Shown: positions 42,459 through 54,473, counted from the first letter of the stretch. The stretch: DNA of 64,000 nt from Isoetes taiwanensis (GCA_021234155.1 JAJEKV010000064.1:3164001-3228000); one strand, 5' to 3'. The notes: a model not told the origin generated them from the letters alone. A program made the numbers and translations.

Positions 42459-43694
42459 TTAAATGACTCTACGCCAAAGGAAGAGCAATGCATAGTCAAA
42501 AGTTTAATGTAGAATTTTAAGCATCGCATTTCTTCCATTATTCATACCTACGTGAATATGCCATATAATATGAACAGATCAATATGACTGAAAAGAAATT
42601 GACAACTAACCGTCAAAATTTGCTGCTATAATGTAAATAATGATGACAAAAGTTCTTCATATCTCCAAATGTCAAAACACAATACTCAAATAAGTTAGAC
42701 ATGGTTTTCAAGTAGTTGGAATTCATATCAAAAGAAGAAGATCTAGCATAAATACCACCACTTACAAAAGGGTAGAAGAACTATGCAAATAGAAGCAGCT
42801 CTACAACATACTTTTCTGCTCAGCCCTTAACTGCAGCTTCTTACACGGCATAATCCAATATTTGGGTTTGATTCAACTGAGTCCTGCTTTACCAATACTG
42901 GACCGACTAACTTGTAGACATTGGCATCATCTTTAGGGAGCTCCAATTCCTGCATGCAAGCTTCTACATTAGCTTAAAGATTAGCATTATCTCACAAAAG
43001 ATTGCATGACATTGTTCCATTTACAGAAAAGCAAAACGATGATGATCTTAAGTGCATTGGTTCATATATTTTCCACTCCCACTATCCTTTCCTTATGAGA
43101 GGATTCTGCCACATGATTCATGTTCCAGGTAAATTGCACCATTTGGATAGAAATTAGCATTATAAGTTGGGGGCAACTAAAGCAGCTGGTGCATGTTACT
43201 GGTTGCTGCCTATAGAGATTAGAGATCATGGTTTAAAATTTAGACAATCTATTCTTCTATATTATTTATCACATGGTGCTCATACAAACTCAAGTTTCAT
43301 TTAGAAGAAACTAAGTGCACTTCACCCTTAATCTAAATCACTAAGAAGAAGAATAAAAGAGCTGAGGTTGTTTATAGAAAATTAACAAAACTTCAATAAA
43401 AGCTTGTGTTTCCATCTAGCTCACTAATTCATGAGCTAGGAGGTAGCAACCTAGGTTATTAGATAAAATCACATAGGTAGAAAATGAAAACATTGGTTTA
43501 TCACAATCTAACTAAGAATCCAACAACGGCATCAGACAAAGGAAGGACATAAACATAATGCGAGCTGGCTCCATTTCCAAACTCTAGAAAGTCAAACAAA
43601 TAGATGACAGAAGAAAATGCAAATGTTCTTTCATGACTCAAGTTATGATACTATACTTGAAGACTCATTTGCAGTAGTAAATAAGCATTTTTAA
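42459..43694. other. No recognisable gene
   Basis: A/T-rich, no repeats or coding frame that I can support. Confidence 0.35.
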
Positions 43695-44556
43695 CACTAG
43701 TGGTCAGGTGATGGACCAGAAATGGTCCATTTCAAGTGTTCACTTTAAAATTCATATAAAATCAATGGTAGAAAATCTATTCGAACCCTTCCTAGGAGTT
43801 CATATATGGCAGTCATGGTCCACTAGAAAAATATCTAAAAATATATATACCCCATTCTTGTAAGTTATGCTCTAACGAACTTAGGGGGGTCAAGTATCAA
43901 AAGCTTCATATTTACATAAAGTTAAACTGTCTCGACAAAACGATTTTTTCAAATTTTTTTTATTATGGTGATATTTTTCTACACTAGATAAGAAAAATGA
44001 CATCAAAAAACTACATGTCAATCCGAAGTTTTTAAAGAAAGATAGGGCTATTCAAACATGACAGAGTCAAAACTGCTTTCTGCCTCCTCAGAACCAATTA
44101 TGGTTCCCAGAAGGCAGTTGTAGTTTAAATACAAGAACTTTTACAGGAAAATGCATTTTGAGCTAATATTTGACGTATAAGCAATTAACAAGTTCCTCTA
44201 TCTCATAAAAATGTTGGCTCATCTTGAATTTCATGTTTGGACTTTCACTTTTGATCTCAATATTAGGTAACTTGTAATAATGATTAATATTTCCTCTTAT
44301 AGAGCAAAACTTACTCTATGATGTCCTCCAAAAAATCATAATATGAAAGCAACATGATATGAAATCAATGCAAAAACAAGCTCATTAAAAACGCAAAAGA
44401 CATGGCCACAAGAAATCAAGGAACGTTTCTGTACCTGAGCCCATTACTGGTCCATAGGTCTATTTAAAATCAATAACTTTCTTAACGCTAGAATCCTGCC
44501 TTAACCACCTGATCTTTTGTGATTTTAAAAGAAATACTACAGTTCCTCTAATTCTG
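43695..44556. repeat. Diverged transposon remnant with GGACCA...TGGTCC phrases
   Basis: Starts CACTAGTGGTCAGG. GGACCA-GAAA-TGGTCC (43713-43728) is a small palindrome, and CCATTACTGGTCCATAGG recurs near 44447. Related phrases (CCATTATTGGTCCACAGG; ATGGACCATAAATGG) reappear at 47.3 and 47.6 kb. CTTAACCACCTGATCTTTTG at about 44502 recurs at 46671. This is consistent with several decayed copies of one element, possibly CACTA-like from the first bases. Confidence 0.45.
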
Positions 44557-45248
44557 GATTAGACCCTAGCAAGTATTTTGTAAAATTTTTTTGGCAACAC
44601 AAACCATTAACATCCAACATATAAAAATTAAATCCCCCAACACATAACAACCAACACATAACAACCATTGACATTAACAACCAACATATAACTACCATTG
44701 ACATTAATTAACACAACCATTGGGTCCAACACATTTAAATTAAAATCCCCCTTAAACCCCCTTTGGTTTGGGTGCATATTCACACGGGGGGTGACTCCGG
44801 GCAACGAGAGCTGTTGGATAGGCATATTCACCCCTTATTCCTTAATCTATACCGTACGTAAAGTTCCTCGTTTGTGGGGTATGCAAGTACAAAATTTGCT
44901 ATACTATATAACAAGATTCGCAAAATACTGTAAGATTTCAAGTGGAATACTATATGGTGTTGATTTAAGATGCAGCAAAAATACAATTATGAGGGCTCTC
45001 GCTGCCCTACGTCACCCCCGTGTGAATATGCACCCAAACCAAAGGGGGTTTAAGGGGGATTTTAATTTAAATGTGTTGGACCCAATGGTTGTGTTAATTA
45101 ATGTCAATGGTAGTTATATGCTGGTTGTTAATGTCAATGGTTGTTATGTGTTGGTTGTTATGTGTTGGGGGATTTAATTTTTATATGTTGGATGTTAATG
45201 GTTTGTGTTGCCAAAAAAATTTTACAAAATACTTGCTAGGGTCTAATC
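44557..45248. mobile_element. Long-armed foldback family, copy B (complete arms)
   Basis: Best copy. The 44557-44795 arm is the near-perfect reverse complement of 45011-45248 (about 239 bp each), with a ~215-bp loop. The arms begin GATTAGACCCTAGCAAG / CTTGCTAGGGTCTAATC, pass through ATAACAACCA repeats, and end with CCCCCTTTGGTTTGGGTGCA...GGTGAC. The loop carries the family core (CGTTTGTGGGGTATGCAAGT). Open frames are absent apart from small chance ones. Its outermost bases differ from other copies (which end GGGCCC...GGGCCC), so this copy may include host sequence duplicated into both arms. Confidence 0.85.
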
Positions 45249-45429
45249 TAGCAAATACTATACTTCAAGAACTAAACCTAGTTAGAAATTGAGAATTTGT
45301 CTGTCCTGGTTTAAACCAGGCCCACGCCCTTCATCTGGCACACACATATATGGTGAGGTATATTACCCCTCGCATTGAGAGGTTGTCTGCCCTGGTAAAC
45401 AGAGGTAACACAGCTCAAATCAAACTTAA

Positions 45430-45656
45430 TTTACGTTCAATAAATGGCCTTAGGGGCGTCACCCCCCTCGGGTGTGACAAAAAATTTAGAATTCAGACCA
45501 GGAAAAAACTAGAATTCATTTGAGGCTTTCATCACCTGTAGCTTTTGAATTTGATCACAATAAAACAAATAGAACATAAGTAAAAGTTACCATAAAGATA
45601 GAGCAGATTGATCCCATTATTCTGAAAGTCATAAAGTTTGCAACACAAAAAAACCC
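45430..45656. repeat. Flank repeat 1 (pairs with 57060-57250)
   Basis: TAGAATTCATTTGAGGCTTT, CATCACCTGTAGCTTTTGAA, AAAAGTTACCATAAAGATAG and TTCTGAAAGTCATAAAGTTT occur in the same order and spacing at 57,120-57,245. Both sit to the right of a foldback copy. Confidence 0.8.
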
Positions 45657-46200
45657 CCCCGTATATTTATGCTACATATTGTTACTTCGCTACAACTATT
45701 TCTCTTTCACAATGACACCATTGTTTATCAATCCATATGATTTTGGATGCTCCATCTCTAGCTTAAAGGTAATGCATGATTCACCTTATGGTTCGATTAA
45801 AGTTCCAAACCTACAATATAAATGCATTCTTGTGGCCTTTGTTTGACTGATTTGGCGTGACATGGAAAGGGGTGGAATAATCCTACCGTTTACGTGCATA
45901 AGAATCCATTTGTTGATTGAAAGCAAAAAATTGGCCGCTATGAACAATCCGGCAGCCGGGAATATCCAAGAGTTGGAAGGAAAGCGGAGGGCCTAAACTT
46001 GAATCTGCAAAGAAATATTAGGAAGGAAACAAAAGGGGATTTTGCAGCACTACATTGTAGAATCAGGAAACCAATACCTTGTAAAAGAAAACATTATGCT
46101 AACTGAAGAAACATTAAAAAACAAATACTTTGTAAGTGTGAGCAAAAAATCCATCTCGTGGTAGTAAAATCCACTCCGGCAATAAGAATCAAAGAGGGCA

Positions 46201-46395
46201 AGTACACATGCATATGCACACATGCACACACATGCACACATGCACATGCACTTGCATTTGCACTTGCACATGCACAATACACATGCACATGCATATACAT
46301 GCACATGCACATGAACATGCACATGCACACACATGCACATGCATGTGCACATGCACATGCATACACATGCGCAGTGTTCATGCACAAACACATGC
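46201..46395. repeat. CACATG/CATGCA microsatellite
   Basis: Nearly 200 bp of alternating purine-pyrimidine ACATGCACATGCAC units with occasional TTGCA and CATATACATG interruptions. It yields Cys/Met/His-rich open frames on both strands that are not genes. Confidence 0.95.
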
Positions 46396-46433
46396 AGAGA
46401 AAGACAACAACCCTCGGATTGTTCCAACCAACG

Positions 46434-46575
46434 AAAATCAACGGCCCATAAAGAGTGCACTCTAGAAATACTATTTAGTACACCTCAACGAATACAACAA
46501 CGAAATCATAGAAAAACCATGTGAAAAAGCGTATAAAAATCTAAAACTAACCCCCTGTTATTGTGCTACATATAG
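46434..46575 (+). repeat. Dispersed ~120-bp repeat, copy R2
   Basis: AAAATCAACGGCCCATAAAG, then GTGCACTCTAGAAATACT, AACCCCCTGTTATTGTGC and TACATATAG. It is in inverted orientation to R3 at 49.5 kb. The two could bound one decayed element of ~3.2 kb. Confidence 0.7.
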
Positions 46576-47790
46576 AAGTCTTCGGATGTTCAAATGGAGC
46601 TGGAACTTAATGTAATATCTATGCCAAAATGTTGCCGTAGAACTCCTACCACCGCTAGAATTATAGCCTTAACCACCTGAGCTTTTGTGGTTTCAAAAGA
46701 AATACAATAGTTCATATGATTCTAGAAGCGAATCGAAAGAGCTTCATTCCGGAAGCCAGGGCGGAGGAAAGCACGAAAGGAAAGAAAAATCTGGACATTT
46801 CCCAGCTTTAGTAATGCCTTTGGACGTGCGAATGCAGTGAGGAGGAGAAACCCCAAGCCCATGTTCGTAATGTTTGCACGAACGGCGGCAATATTTGGCT
46901 AAAAGATTATTAAACGTCCCACCCTTTCATTTGGGACACACCGACAACATCCCATGTGGCACAATCTAAGCCATCGATCAAGGCAGAGGGACACACGGAC
47001 AAATCTGGGCCGTCCGGCGGGGGGCAGAGACATTGGCGCGATCTCGGCTGTCGATCGGGCGCACAGACCGACGCCACGGTTTTATAATATAGGATATTTG
47101 TTGATCATAACCTTGAGATTTGGATTAAACTTTATAGCATCAAATTCAAATATGTCTTCTATGTCTATTCTAGATTTATTCCTCGAGACGTGACTTTGAA
47201 AAATCACATTCTCAAAATGCCCCATGTCATGAAATCAGTGCAAAGAAAAATATAGAAGTTTATGACTATAAAAAAGTCAAGTTAGACTGCTATATGCAGT
47301 TCCACTTGCAGACCATTATTGGTCCACAGGACTGGAAGTTTAAAAATTAATAGAGGCAACATCTTAATCAATTTTGATCTCAACTTTAGAATATAGTTTA
47401 TGTGTACAATTCTCTATAGGATAAAATTAATTGGTTAGGCGAGCTTGCATAATTTGAGGGCAATATTTAAGCACAAACAACTGTGAATTTATGGATTACT
47501 TAATGGACTTCCACTCACACCTTTCAAAAATTATGTTATTAAAGGTAAGGAACCACGGTATCATTATGGGGACAAAATGGATAGGGCTAGTGAGATATAT
47601 GCTCTATACAATTGGTCTAGTTATGGACCATAAATGGTTCATGCTTAATTATATTTGTATCTTTCAAATAATACATTATTTTAATATGAAAATAGAGAGT
47701 TATATTGCAAAGGAAGGCCCGCATTCATGGAAAATATAGTGTATATGAAAGATAACCTACTTGTAACATTATCCTACTAAAACTCTAATG
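46576..47790. other. No recognisable gene
   Basis: Fragments related to the 43.7-44.5 kb remnant occur near 46671 and 47300. 47,020-47,090 is locally GC-rich (CCGGCGGGGGGCAGAG). No coding frame supported. Confidence 0.4.
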
Positions 47791-48235
47791 CACTACTACA
47801 AAAATAGGTATAAATGGCACAAACAAATGGCATATTTTTATGAATTTGCCATTTGAGCCATTGTAATTGGAAAATAAAAAATTATGACGAGTATATGCCA
47901 TTTAAGTGACAACTATTTTGCCCTTTGTTGGCCATATAAATGGCACATATATTAGTGTCATGTATGTGCCATTTAAGTGTGCTTAAGTTTTGCCATTTTG
48001 ACTCTCATAAATGACAAATTAGAAAGTGCCATGTATGTGCACCGCAAGTGTCTGCATGCGAGTGCCATTTGTATTCGAATAAATGGCACTTGTACAAGTG
48101 ACTTATATTTGTCGTTCAAGTGTGGTTAGAGTTTTGCCATTTGTCCAGCACAAATGGCATAATTATAAGTGTCAACCAATTGTCGCATAAGTGCCATCTC
48201 TGTGCCATTTGCGTAGTCATAAAAGATGCGGCTAT
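47791..48235 (+). mobile_element. CACTA-type transposon end with AAATGGCA subterminal repeats
   Basis: CACTACTACAAAAATAGG (47791) is the standard start of CACTA elements. It is followed by at least ten AAATGGCA / TGCCATTT motifs in both orientations up to about 48210, as expected of a transposase-binding subterminal region. A matching inverted terminus (…TAGTAGTG) was not found, so the element is truncated or very diverged at the right. Confidence 0.6.
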
Positions 48236-48324
48236 CTTCTTGTCAATTAGTCATATCTCAAATTTACCCAAGTATATTCTCGAAGGGCTCACATGAAAAC
48301 AGATAAAAGCTCTAGCTAGCTAGG

Positions 48325-48830
48325 CTTTTCATTCATCTCAACAGAATTCTATAATGGTTGAGAGTGGGTAGCTGCATATTTGCAAGCTACCCACAATGAA
48401 AAAACACAGGGAATATCCAGTTATATCATCTGGACCCCAAAAAAATTCTACAGATGTCGGTTAAGTGTACCTGCAGAGAGCTTATCACTGGGATTAAAAA
48501 ACCTCGCCCTTTTGGGTTTTCGAGGAAAAACCCTAGTGATAAGCCCTCTGCAAGGGGCTTGGACACAATGTAAGGCTGCAAAAACAAATGCTCCCACAAA
48601 GAAACCCCCAAAGCCTGAAGAAGACAGAGTCGCGCATCCCGCTGTACCTGCACATCAACAAATTAGAACACAAATATAAGAAAACAACAACCTCGAAAAG
48701 CGAGGGGCATGCCAAAAATGCAAGCAATGCATGCGTGCATGCAAGAGATGCATGCTCGCCCATTCGAGAATGCCGATCTGATGGCTCGGATCGATGGGAT
48801 TCATTTTAAGTAGAATAGAATAGAATAGAA
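48325..48830 (-). repeat. Dispersed repeat, copy 2 (inverted to 31.4-31.8 kb)
   Basis: In reverse it shows GGCATTCTCGAATGGGCGAG, GCATGCATCTCTTGCATGCA, CCCCTCGCTTTTCGAGGTTG, GGGCTTATCACTAGGGTTTT, CCTCGAAAACCC, a GGGTAGCTTGC phrase and CTACCCACTCTC. Compared with the 31-kb copy it has an extra ~90-bp middle (around 48560-48660). Confidence 0.7.
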
Positions 48831-49225
48831 TATGAGGAATGCTAGTACATCATATGTTCATACCACAACAGAATAGAAAAAAGTCAAATTTAATTGAAAT
48901 AACAAACTTGTCTTTCTTGAACCCATAGGTGAGATCACATGCCTATACTAAAAGCACTTACTAACTATGATCAATAGAAACATCAGTTGGTTTCTTCTTA
49001 AAGTCAAGAACTGAGGATATCAAGTTATAATGCAATAAACCTTAAAATTGAAACTGAAATCTCGTACACTATAGAAATTGGAGAGAGATTATACGTCATT
49101 AGATGTGTCAAAAGGAACATTTCATGGATGCTACCAACCACCAATACAATTTGCAAGTCAATTATCTACGCCATGTTCCACTTACGCGATGGATTTCAAA
49201 GCACAATAGACCAAAATGAAGATAA

Positions 49226-49546
49226 TTAAAATAGAACCCTGCATATATTTAAAGTGGAGTCCATGCAAATGGCTCCATTCTTACCAAATCTCAACATGGA
49301 TTCCCTTTGGATTGGAGTCATAACTCCTAACTGAAACAAGTCTCCTTGCTCATACATGAACACCGAATCTTGGTGTTGTTGAACCCACATATAGATGCTA
49401 GTTGGAAGATCATCATGCAGCTTCCATGTGTTACGAACAACTCCCTTCTCAACATTGTATACGTCCCGAATTTTGAGCACATCATCCCTACACATGCTTT
49501 CAGTTCCATGCACATCACGCTTCAATCTCCATCTCTCTTCATGCAA
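49226..49546 (-). pseudogene. MULE-type transposase fragment
   Basis: Minus-strand frame of 106 codons. It ends with VFMYEQGDLFQLGVMTPIQ and RESMLRFGKNGAICMDST, the pattern that opens the MULE/FAR1-type transposase domain (...F.L.I.T..Q......G.N...CMDATH.). The D in CMDST would be the first catalytic acid. After STLN the family pattern is lost, so only ~100 residues survive. Upstream text (RDVYNVEKGVVRNTW, KLHDDLPTSIYMW) fits the family's N-terminal region. It lies beside the inverted repeat R3. Its ATG is not certain. Confidence 0.55.
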
Positions 49547-49548
49547 TA

Positions 49549-49662
49549 TCTAGCATTATAACAGGGGGTTTTTTTTGTGATTTTGTACGCTTTTTGGCAT
49601 GGTTTTCATATGATTTCATGGGCGTATTGCACGAGGCATACTAATCAGTATATCTAGAGTGC
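49549..49662 (-). repeat. Dispersed ~120-bp repeat, copy R3 (inverted)
   Basis: TAGCATTATAACAGGGGGTT, GTACGCTTTTTGGCATGG and TATCTAGAGTGC, the reverse complement of R1/R2. It abuts the MULE-like fragment. Confidence 0.7.
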
Positions 49663-50317
49663 ATGCATATTTCAATGGCATATTTATCTATGGTTTTACA
49701 ATGGTTTTGCATTGCATATTTATTCCTTCACAAATAATTTATCTCTTTTACTCCCAAAAATACATGCAAGTATCGAGACCCTTTACTTTAGGGTTCGTGG
49801 AAGTGGAAGAAAGGATTTTAGGGTTAGAGAACAAGCGATGATTTTTTATGGGGAGAAATCCTTGTTTGTCTATGGGTGATGATCTGCAAGGAAAGTTTTG
49901 TGCCTATCTTACATTGGACAGGAAACCATGCAGTTTATGTATCGCGATCCTTCCACCGGACTAGGGGTTTAAGCTCTGAAGCGTACTATTCAGCATTACC
50001 TTGGGTTGATAGATACCTTGGGTTTTCTGAGTTCTTTAATAATCCGCTATTCTGAAGCTTAATTCGCTAGTCAGCAGTTTCCTTATGCTATGATGGAAGC
50101 AAATACTGGTACTTACTTTCGAGAGGTAATTCTTGCTTGGCGGTGCTTTCGATTTGTGCATGATGGCTCTATTTGGATAGAATCCTTGCTAAGTAATCGA
50201 TTGGACTTGCGGCTTCATTATTTGTGTTACGATTCTTTGTAGAGTTTTGTAATTAATATACATTGACATTCATTGTTTTGGGGAAAGATGGGCGATTATG
50301 CGAGAAAGATGTTCTTT

Positions 50318-50957
50318 GTTCTTGTAAGACAAATGTTAAAGTGAGCAGCGCGGTTGCCATCTCAATGGTGTTGTCCAACCGTGATCTAAAGCCCGAGGTA
50401 TATATTTCTCGCACGGGGAAGCTTATCTCAGCGTGAATTTGCCCTCCTAAGACATTTCTTCTGCCTTCGAACTTCTTATTCAAATCCGCGAGTCCGGATT
50501 CATTGTTAAAGGCAATGATTTTTTGGTCTTCGACTTTTACTCGGACAGTAGCGATCCTTCTAAATTAACTTTTAGGATTGCATAGCTTGTGGATTTGTTT
50601 TTCTATTGTATCTTAGTTTAGGTGCATGTACTAACTGTTCTCCCTTTTGCTCGCAGTGGGCAAAATGCTTTTGTGACATTGTAGGAAGTGCATACTATGT
50701 TGCCCCGTATACTCAAGAGGAAGTCGAACACCGAATCTGATGTATGGAGTATAGGAGTTATAACCTACATTACGCTGCGTGGCGAAGGCCTTTTTGGGAT
50801 AAAACTGAAGCTGGCATTTTTACCCTGCAGGTTTTGAAGAAAAAGCCAGATTTTCGTGAGAAGCCATGGCCTTCGATCAGTACTAGTGCAAAAGATTTTG
50901 TGAGGAAACTGCTTGTGAAGGATCCTCAATTACGACTTACAGCAGCACGAGCATTAT
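50318..50957 (+). pseudogene. Calcium-dependent protein kinase (group IV, CPK16/18/28-like), decayed
   Basis: Kinase-domain exons without the rest of the gene. 50328-50397 encodes a RQMLK...HLNGVV, then (one-base shift) RDLKPE, before a GTATAT donor. About 50468-50560 gives FLFKSASPDSLLKAM, where the family has an IDFG(L) motif that is here destroyed. After CTCGCAG, 50657-50957 gives CDIVGSAYYVAP, then (shifted) [20 protein letters not shown], then (shifted) [33 protein letters not shown] and [28 protein letters not shown] and KPWPSIS point to group IV CDPKs and away from CRKs. The N-lobe, the DFG Asp and the EF-hand domain are absent. Frameshifts make it non-functional. Confidence 0.8.
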
Positions 50958-51003
50958 GTAAATGTTTTTAACTTTTAGAACCACGTACATGATAGTCTCC
51001 ACA

Positions 51004-51308
51004 TGGTCCGACTTCTTTTTCAGTGGATTGATGAAGAGGAGCAATGGAAAAAACGAAATTGTCTTGAGCTTCCTCAGCCACCTCTACCAGAAGGCATGAA
51101 ACTTGATATAGTAATTGCAGGCATGCCATGTACTGAATCTAGCTGGGAGAGGGACATAAAGCATCTTCAACTGCTTTTGTCTGCTGCAAAGGTTGCTGTG
51201 CAAACTGTTTGGTACTTTGGACATGAACATGAACGTCACCATGTCATATCCGTAATGCAGATTGAACATTGGTTATACCAGTATTTCAGTTCCAGATTGA
51301 ACATTTGA
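51004..51308 (+). pseudogene. Exon-like segment after the CDPK remnant, unknown
   Basis: A frame of 101 codons: LLFQWIDEEEQWKKRNCLEL, PQPPLPEGMKLDIVIAGMPC, ERDIKHLQLLLSAAKVAVQT. The composition is coding-like, but it does not match the CDPK C-terminus (which would read HPWVREGG and then an autoinhibitory region). It may be an unrelated captured exon. The last ~25 residues are doubtful. Confidence 0.35.
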
Positions 51309-51570
51309 CATTGCACACCACGTTTTTTTAGTGGCGATTGTTGTTGCTCCCGCGAATCAATATTCGATTTCATTTGCTATTTTTAGTTATTAAATATAAA
51401 CATATGAGTAAAATGTTTTAAACATGAGTACAACATCATTACAAATGTTTTCTACTATGTTTAGTTGTGTTTGCTTGTTTTTTTGTATCAGCTCTCTTAT
51501 TTCATAGCACTCTCTTATTTCATTGCTCCTATGTTCTAAAATATTAATAATGTATTGTATGTTTGTTTGT

Positions 51571-51930
51571 TAGGGTCCGAACACAACATACCATCAACTC
51601 AAAATTTTTTTAACCTATAACACAAACCATTACATTACACAGGTTAGGAATTAAATTCCCCCTTAAACCCCCTTTTGTTTGGGTGCATATTCACACGGGG
51701 GGTGACGTAGGGCAGCGAGAGCCCCTGCAATTATGTTTTGCACGTATAAAATTAACACCATGTAGTATATTGCCTGAAATCTTATAGTATTTTGCGAATC
51801 TTGTTATGCAGTATAACAAATCCTATACATCCATACCCCACAAACGAGGAACCTTGTGTACGGTGTAGATTAAGGAATAAGGGGCGAATATACCTATCCA
51901 ACAGCTCTCGTTGCCCGGAGTCACCCCCCT
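51571..51930. mobile_element. Long-armed foldback family, copy C
   Basis: Left end TAGGGTCCGAACACAACATA, arm AACCCCCTTTTGTTTGGGTG...CGGGGGGTGAC. The loop is in reverse orientation relative to copy B (ATCCATACCCCACAAACGAGG). It ends at GGAGTCACCCCCC; the outer right arm is missing. Confidence 0.75.
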
Positions 51931-52409
51931 ACGTGGAGTGTGCCATTGCACAAGCTTTTCTCGGACCCAATCCTTCAATTCTTGTGAGATCCAGGGTGCT
52001 AACTTGAACTTAATCCCTTGGCGAGGGTCAATGGACTTACCATGGCAAGGCAAACCTTGGATATTCTTGTGATCAAACCATACTATATCAATAAAATAAA
52101 ATAAAATAAAATAAATAAATGTAAAGTTTCTGAAAAAAATGTATAGTTTTACATGTTGGACGTGTTCTGGAAATACAAAAGAGTTGAGAACTCAATTTGT
52201 TTTATATACTGCTTTTATAGTGTCTACCATTTGAAAGCCATACTTTAATTCAAATTATATTGCTGCTCGTTGTCCAATAGTATCGGGCCTATACCAATGG
52301 CATTGCGAAAGCACTACATGTGATGAACCAAGACAACCTGGCAGAATCATGTAAAATAATTAGTGAATAAGTTCAGTGTGGTACAAAACAATGTTATACG
52401 TCTAATTAC
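51931..52409. other. No recognisable gene
   Basis: Contains an (AAAAT)n-like run at 52088-52125. Otherwise featureless. Confidence 0.4.
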
Positions 52410-52961
52410 CTACAATATATATTGAATTTTGCCAAAGTATTCTATGTCAAGTTCAATAGGTTGCTTGTCTTTAGCACTACTATGACTCGTAAATCTAAAT
52501 ATTGCTGGAATTCTTGGATTTTGTGTCACTGTCTTTGCATTTACGTCTTGCACCCGTAAATGCCAACAATATGACGCACATGCTTTTATAACTTGTAGCA
52601 TACTTTTCAACTTCAAAAGCAATATCAAGCAACAATAGGTCCACTTGCTCCTTATTCTCAACAATACATTGATCTTCCTTTTTATGTCACTCTAGAAAAA
52701 TCATAAGCTTCCTTGGCCACTTGCGCCCAGAGAAAGCTCCATGTTCTATTAATATTTCCTGTCATCATTAAATTCCACAAGGTTAACTCGTTGCAATGAT
52801 CCATCTAACTTTATTTCAGTTTTAGTTTTATTACCCTCCAAAACCTTAGATATGCTATGCTCCAAGGCATCAATCATATTGACACATCCTATTAGGTAGT
52901 TTTTGAAATCATCATCTTTCTGCATCTCTGCTCTCAACAGAAACCTGATTTGATAATGCAC
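52410..52961 (-). pseudogene. Exon-like minus-strand segments, unknown
   Basis: Two pieces. 52961-52749 reads RFLLRAEMQKDDDFKNYLIG, MIDALEHSISKVLEGN and DGSLQRVNLVEFNDD. 52664-52410 reads RKWTYCCLILLLKLKSM and similar and is less convincing. The first looks like one coding exon of a helical protein. No family recognised and no start codon. Confidence 0.3.
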
Positions 52962-54240
52962 GCATTAATTTGGCTTGCACAAATATACTCTATTCTATGT
53001 TCACAAGATTCTACCCTCTGCAGCCTTGCTAAAATCAACCCTTTTAATTTGGGATTTTCCGGTCTGACTAAAAACATTTTTGGAATTGTTTTTAACTGAT
53101 TTCCTAAGATTATGAGAGGGTTTGTCTGCCGGTAAATTTTCCCGATTCTCCAAAAATGAAGAACTTTTTATATTGGTATGATTTTATGCCTGTTGTTTAT
53201 TCGAGCCAATCCATCTTCTTTTGGCAAGCTTTGGCTCCATTCAAAGTGTCCAGAGTGTGATCTTCCAGAAGGGAAGGCAAAACGTAGTTCGCTTCATGTA
53301 GTCCCACCATAGCTTGGATCGATGGCATGGAGATGGCCGCACGACCCCTGTGATAACAAAATTTTCAATCCCACATATGCACAGCTACGGCATAGCCTGA
53401 ATCGATAAAGCATGAATGGTGCGCGTGGAACCAAAAATTCCAAATTAGGTTAAGGCATCTGCACGGACTCATTTTTCTGTTTTGGCAAGCATGTATTTCT
53501 CAGATGTATGGTGTTCTCTGATTTTTGTATGCGTTATCTAACTTTGCATCTCTATCAAGGCAGGTAGTTTAGAAAACTAGAAGATCCCATCTCATAATTT
53601 ATGGGTGAAGCAGGGACTTCTTCTATGCAGGTATGTTCAATCTTTTAAATCTTCCTATATGATGCTTATCTCCTTAAATTCCATTTTGATATCAAGTGAC
53701 ATCATGAATGTTAGTCTCTCGAGAGAAGGTAATTTAGATTTTGCAAAAGTAACTTTGTGTTCTGGCTTTTATTTGTTGTATGTACCGAGGGTGCTTCAGC
53801 TGATAATCCATTGCTTACAGCGTGGTTTTTGAGATTATATACATTGTGATAGAATGCATTAGTTTTGAAAAAAAAAAATACAGATTTTAACCTTCAAGGT
53901 TGTCAAGCACTAAAGCTTATGAATAGTGTATGGCATTTACAATAAGGACTGCATGAATATTTGTAGTGAAATCTTTTTTTGCATTAGGCATGTCATGTGC
54001 ACATTAGCTTCCATGCTATGGCAATGTTAGAGAGAACTATAGGTATGAGGAGCTTGGTCTAGAATGTGAGCAAATGAACCTTCCAGAATGATTTACCCCT
54101 AGCCCTAATATAGACAGCAGTATAATGTATTTTGCTCTGAGATCATTTTTCTCTACCTAAAGGTGTGATGATGATTTGCTTGAATACTATGTCATTGCTC
54201 TGATAATATGTAGCGATTGAGCTATAAATCTGATGTTTTT
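52962..54240. other. No recognisable gene
   Basis: Intron-like A/T-rich sequence. Short frames only. Confidence 0.35.
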
Positions 54241-54272
54241 GTGGGCCCTTTCTGCCAAGCAGTGCCACACAG

Positions 54273-54473
54273 GTGTATTTTCTGTCATACCTTGATGCTG
54301 TGGAAAAAGACCACGAGATTTTAAAGAGCATTGCTTCCGAGATCCTGCGTGTAAATGGGTCAAACTTCTTGCCAGAATTTGCCACAACATTTGCATATCA
54401 TTCAAGGAGATTGATGGGGAAGTTTCAAAAAGGGGAAAAAGAGATGTGGTACTATTTTTCAAAGGAATGACGT
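54273..54473 (+). pseudogene. Orphan terminal exon, unknown
   Basis: After a CACACAG acceptor the frame reads VYFLSYLDAVEKDHEILKSI, ASEILRVNGSNFLPEFATT, FAYHSRRLMGKFQKGEKEMW and YYFSKE, then TGA. It has good coding composition (65 codons, amphipathic helices, no repeats). Family unknown. It could be the last exon of a decayed or captured host gene, and no partner exon is evident in the previous kilobase. Confidence 0.4.

Noticed and set aside
43695-43728. A second CACTA element starting CACTAGTGG
   Set aside because: No inverted partner end and no subterminal repeat set; kept only as a diverged remnant.
46050-46465. Cys/Met/His-rich frames resembling a metal-binding protein
   Set aside because: Product of the CACATG microsatellite on both strands.
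50657-50957. CDPK-related kinase (CRK) as identity of the kinase remnant
   Set aside because: RRPFWDKTE...GIF and KPWPSIS favour group-IV CDPKs; CRKs usually read SRPFWARTESGIF.
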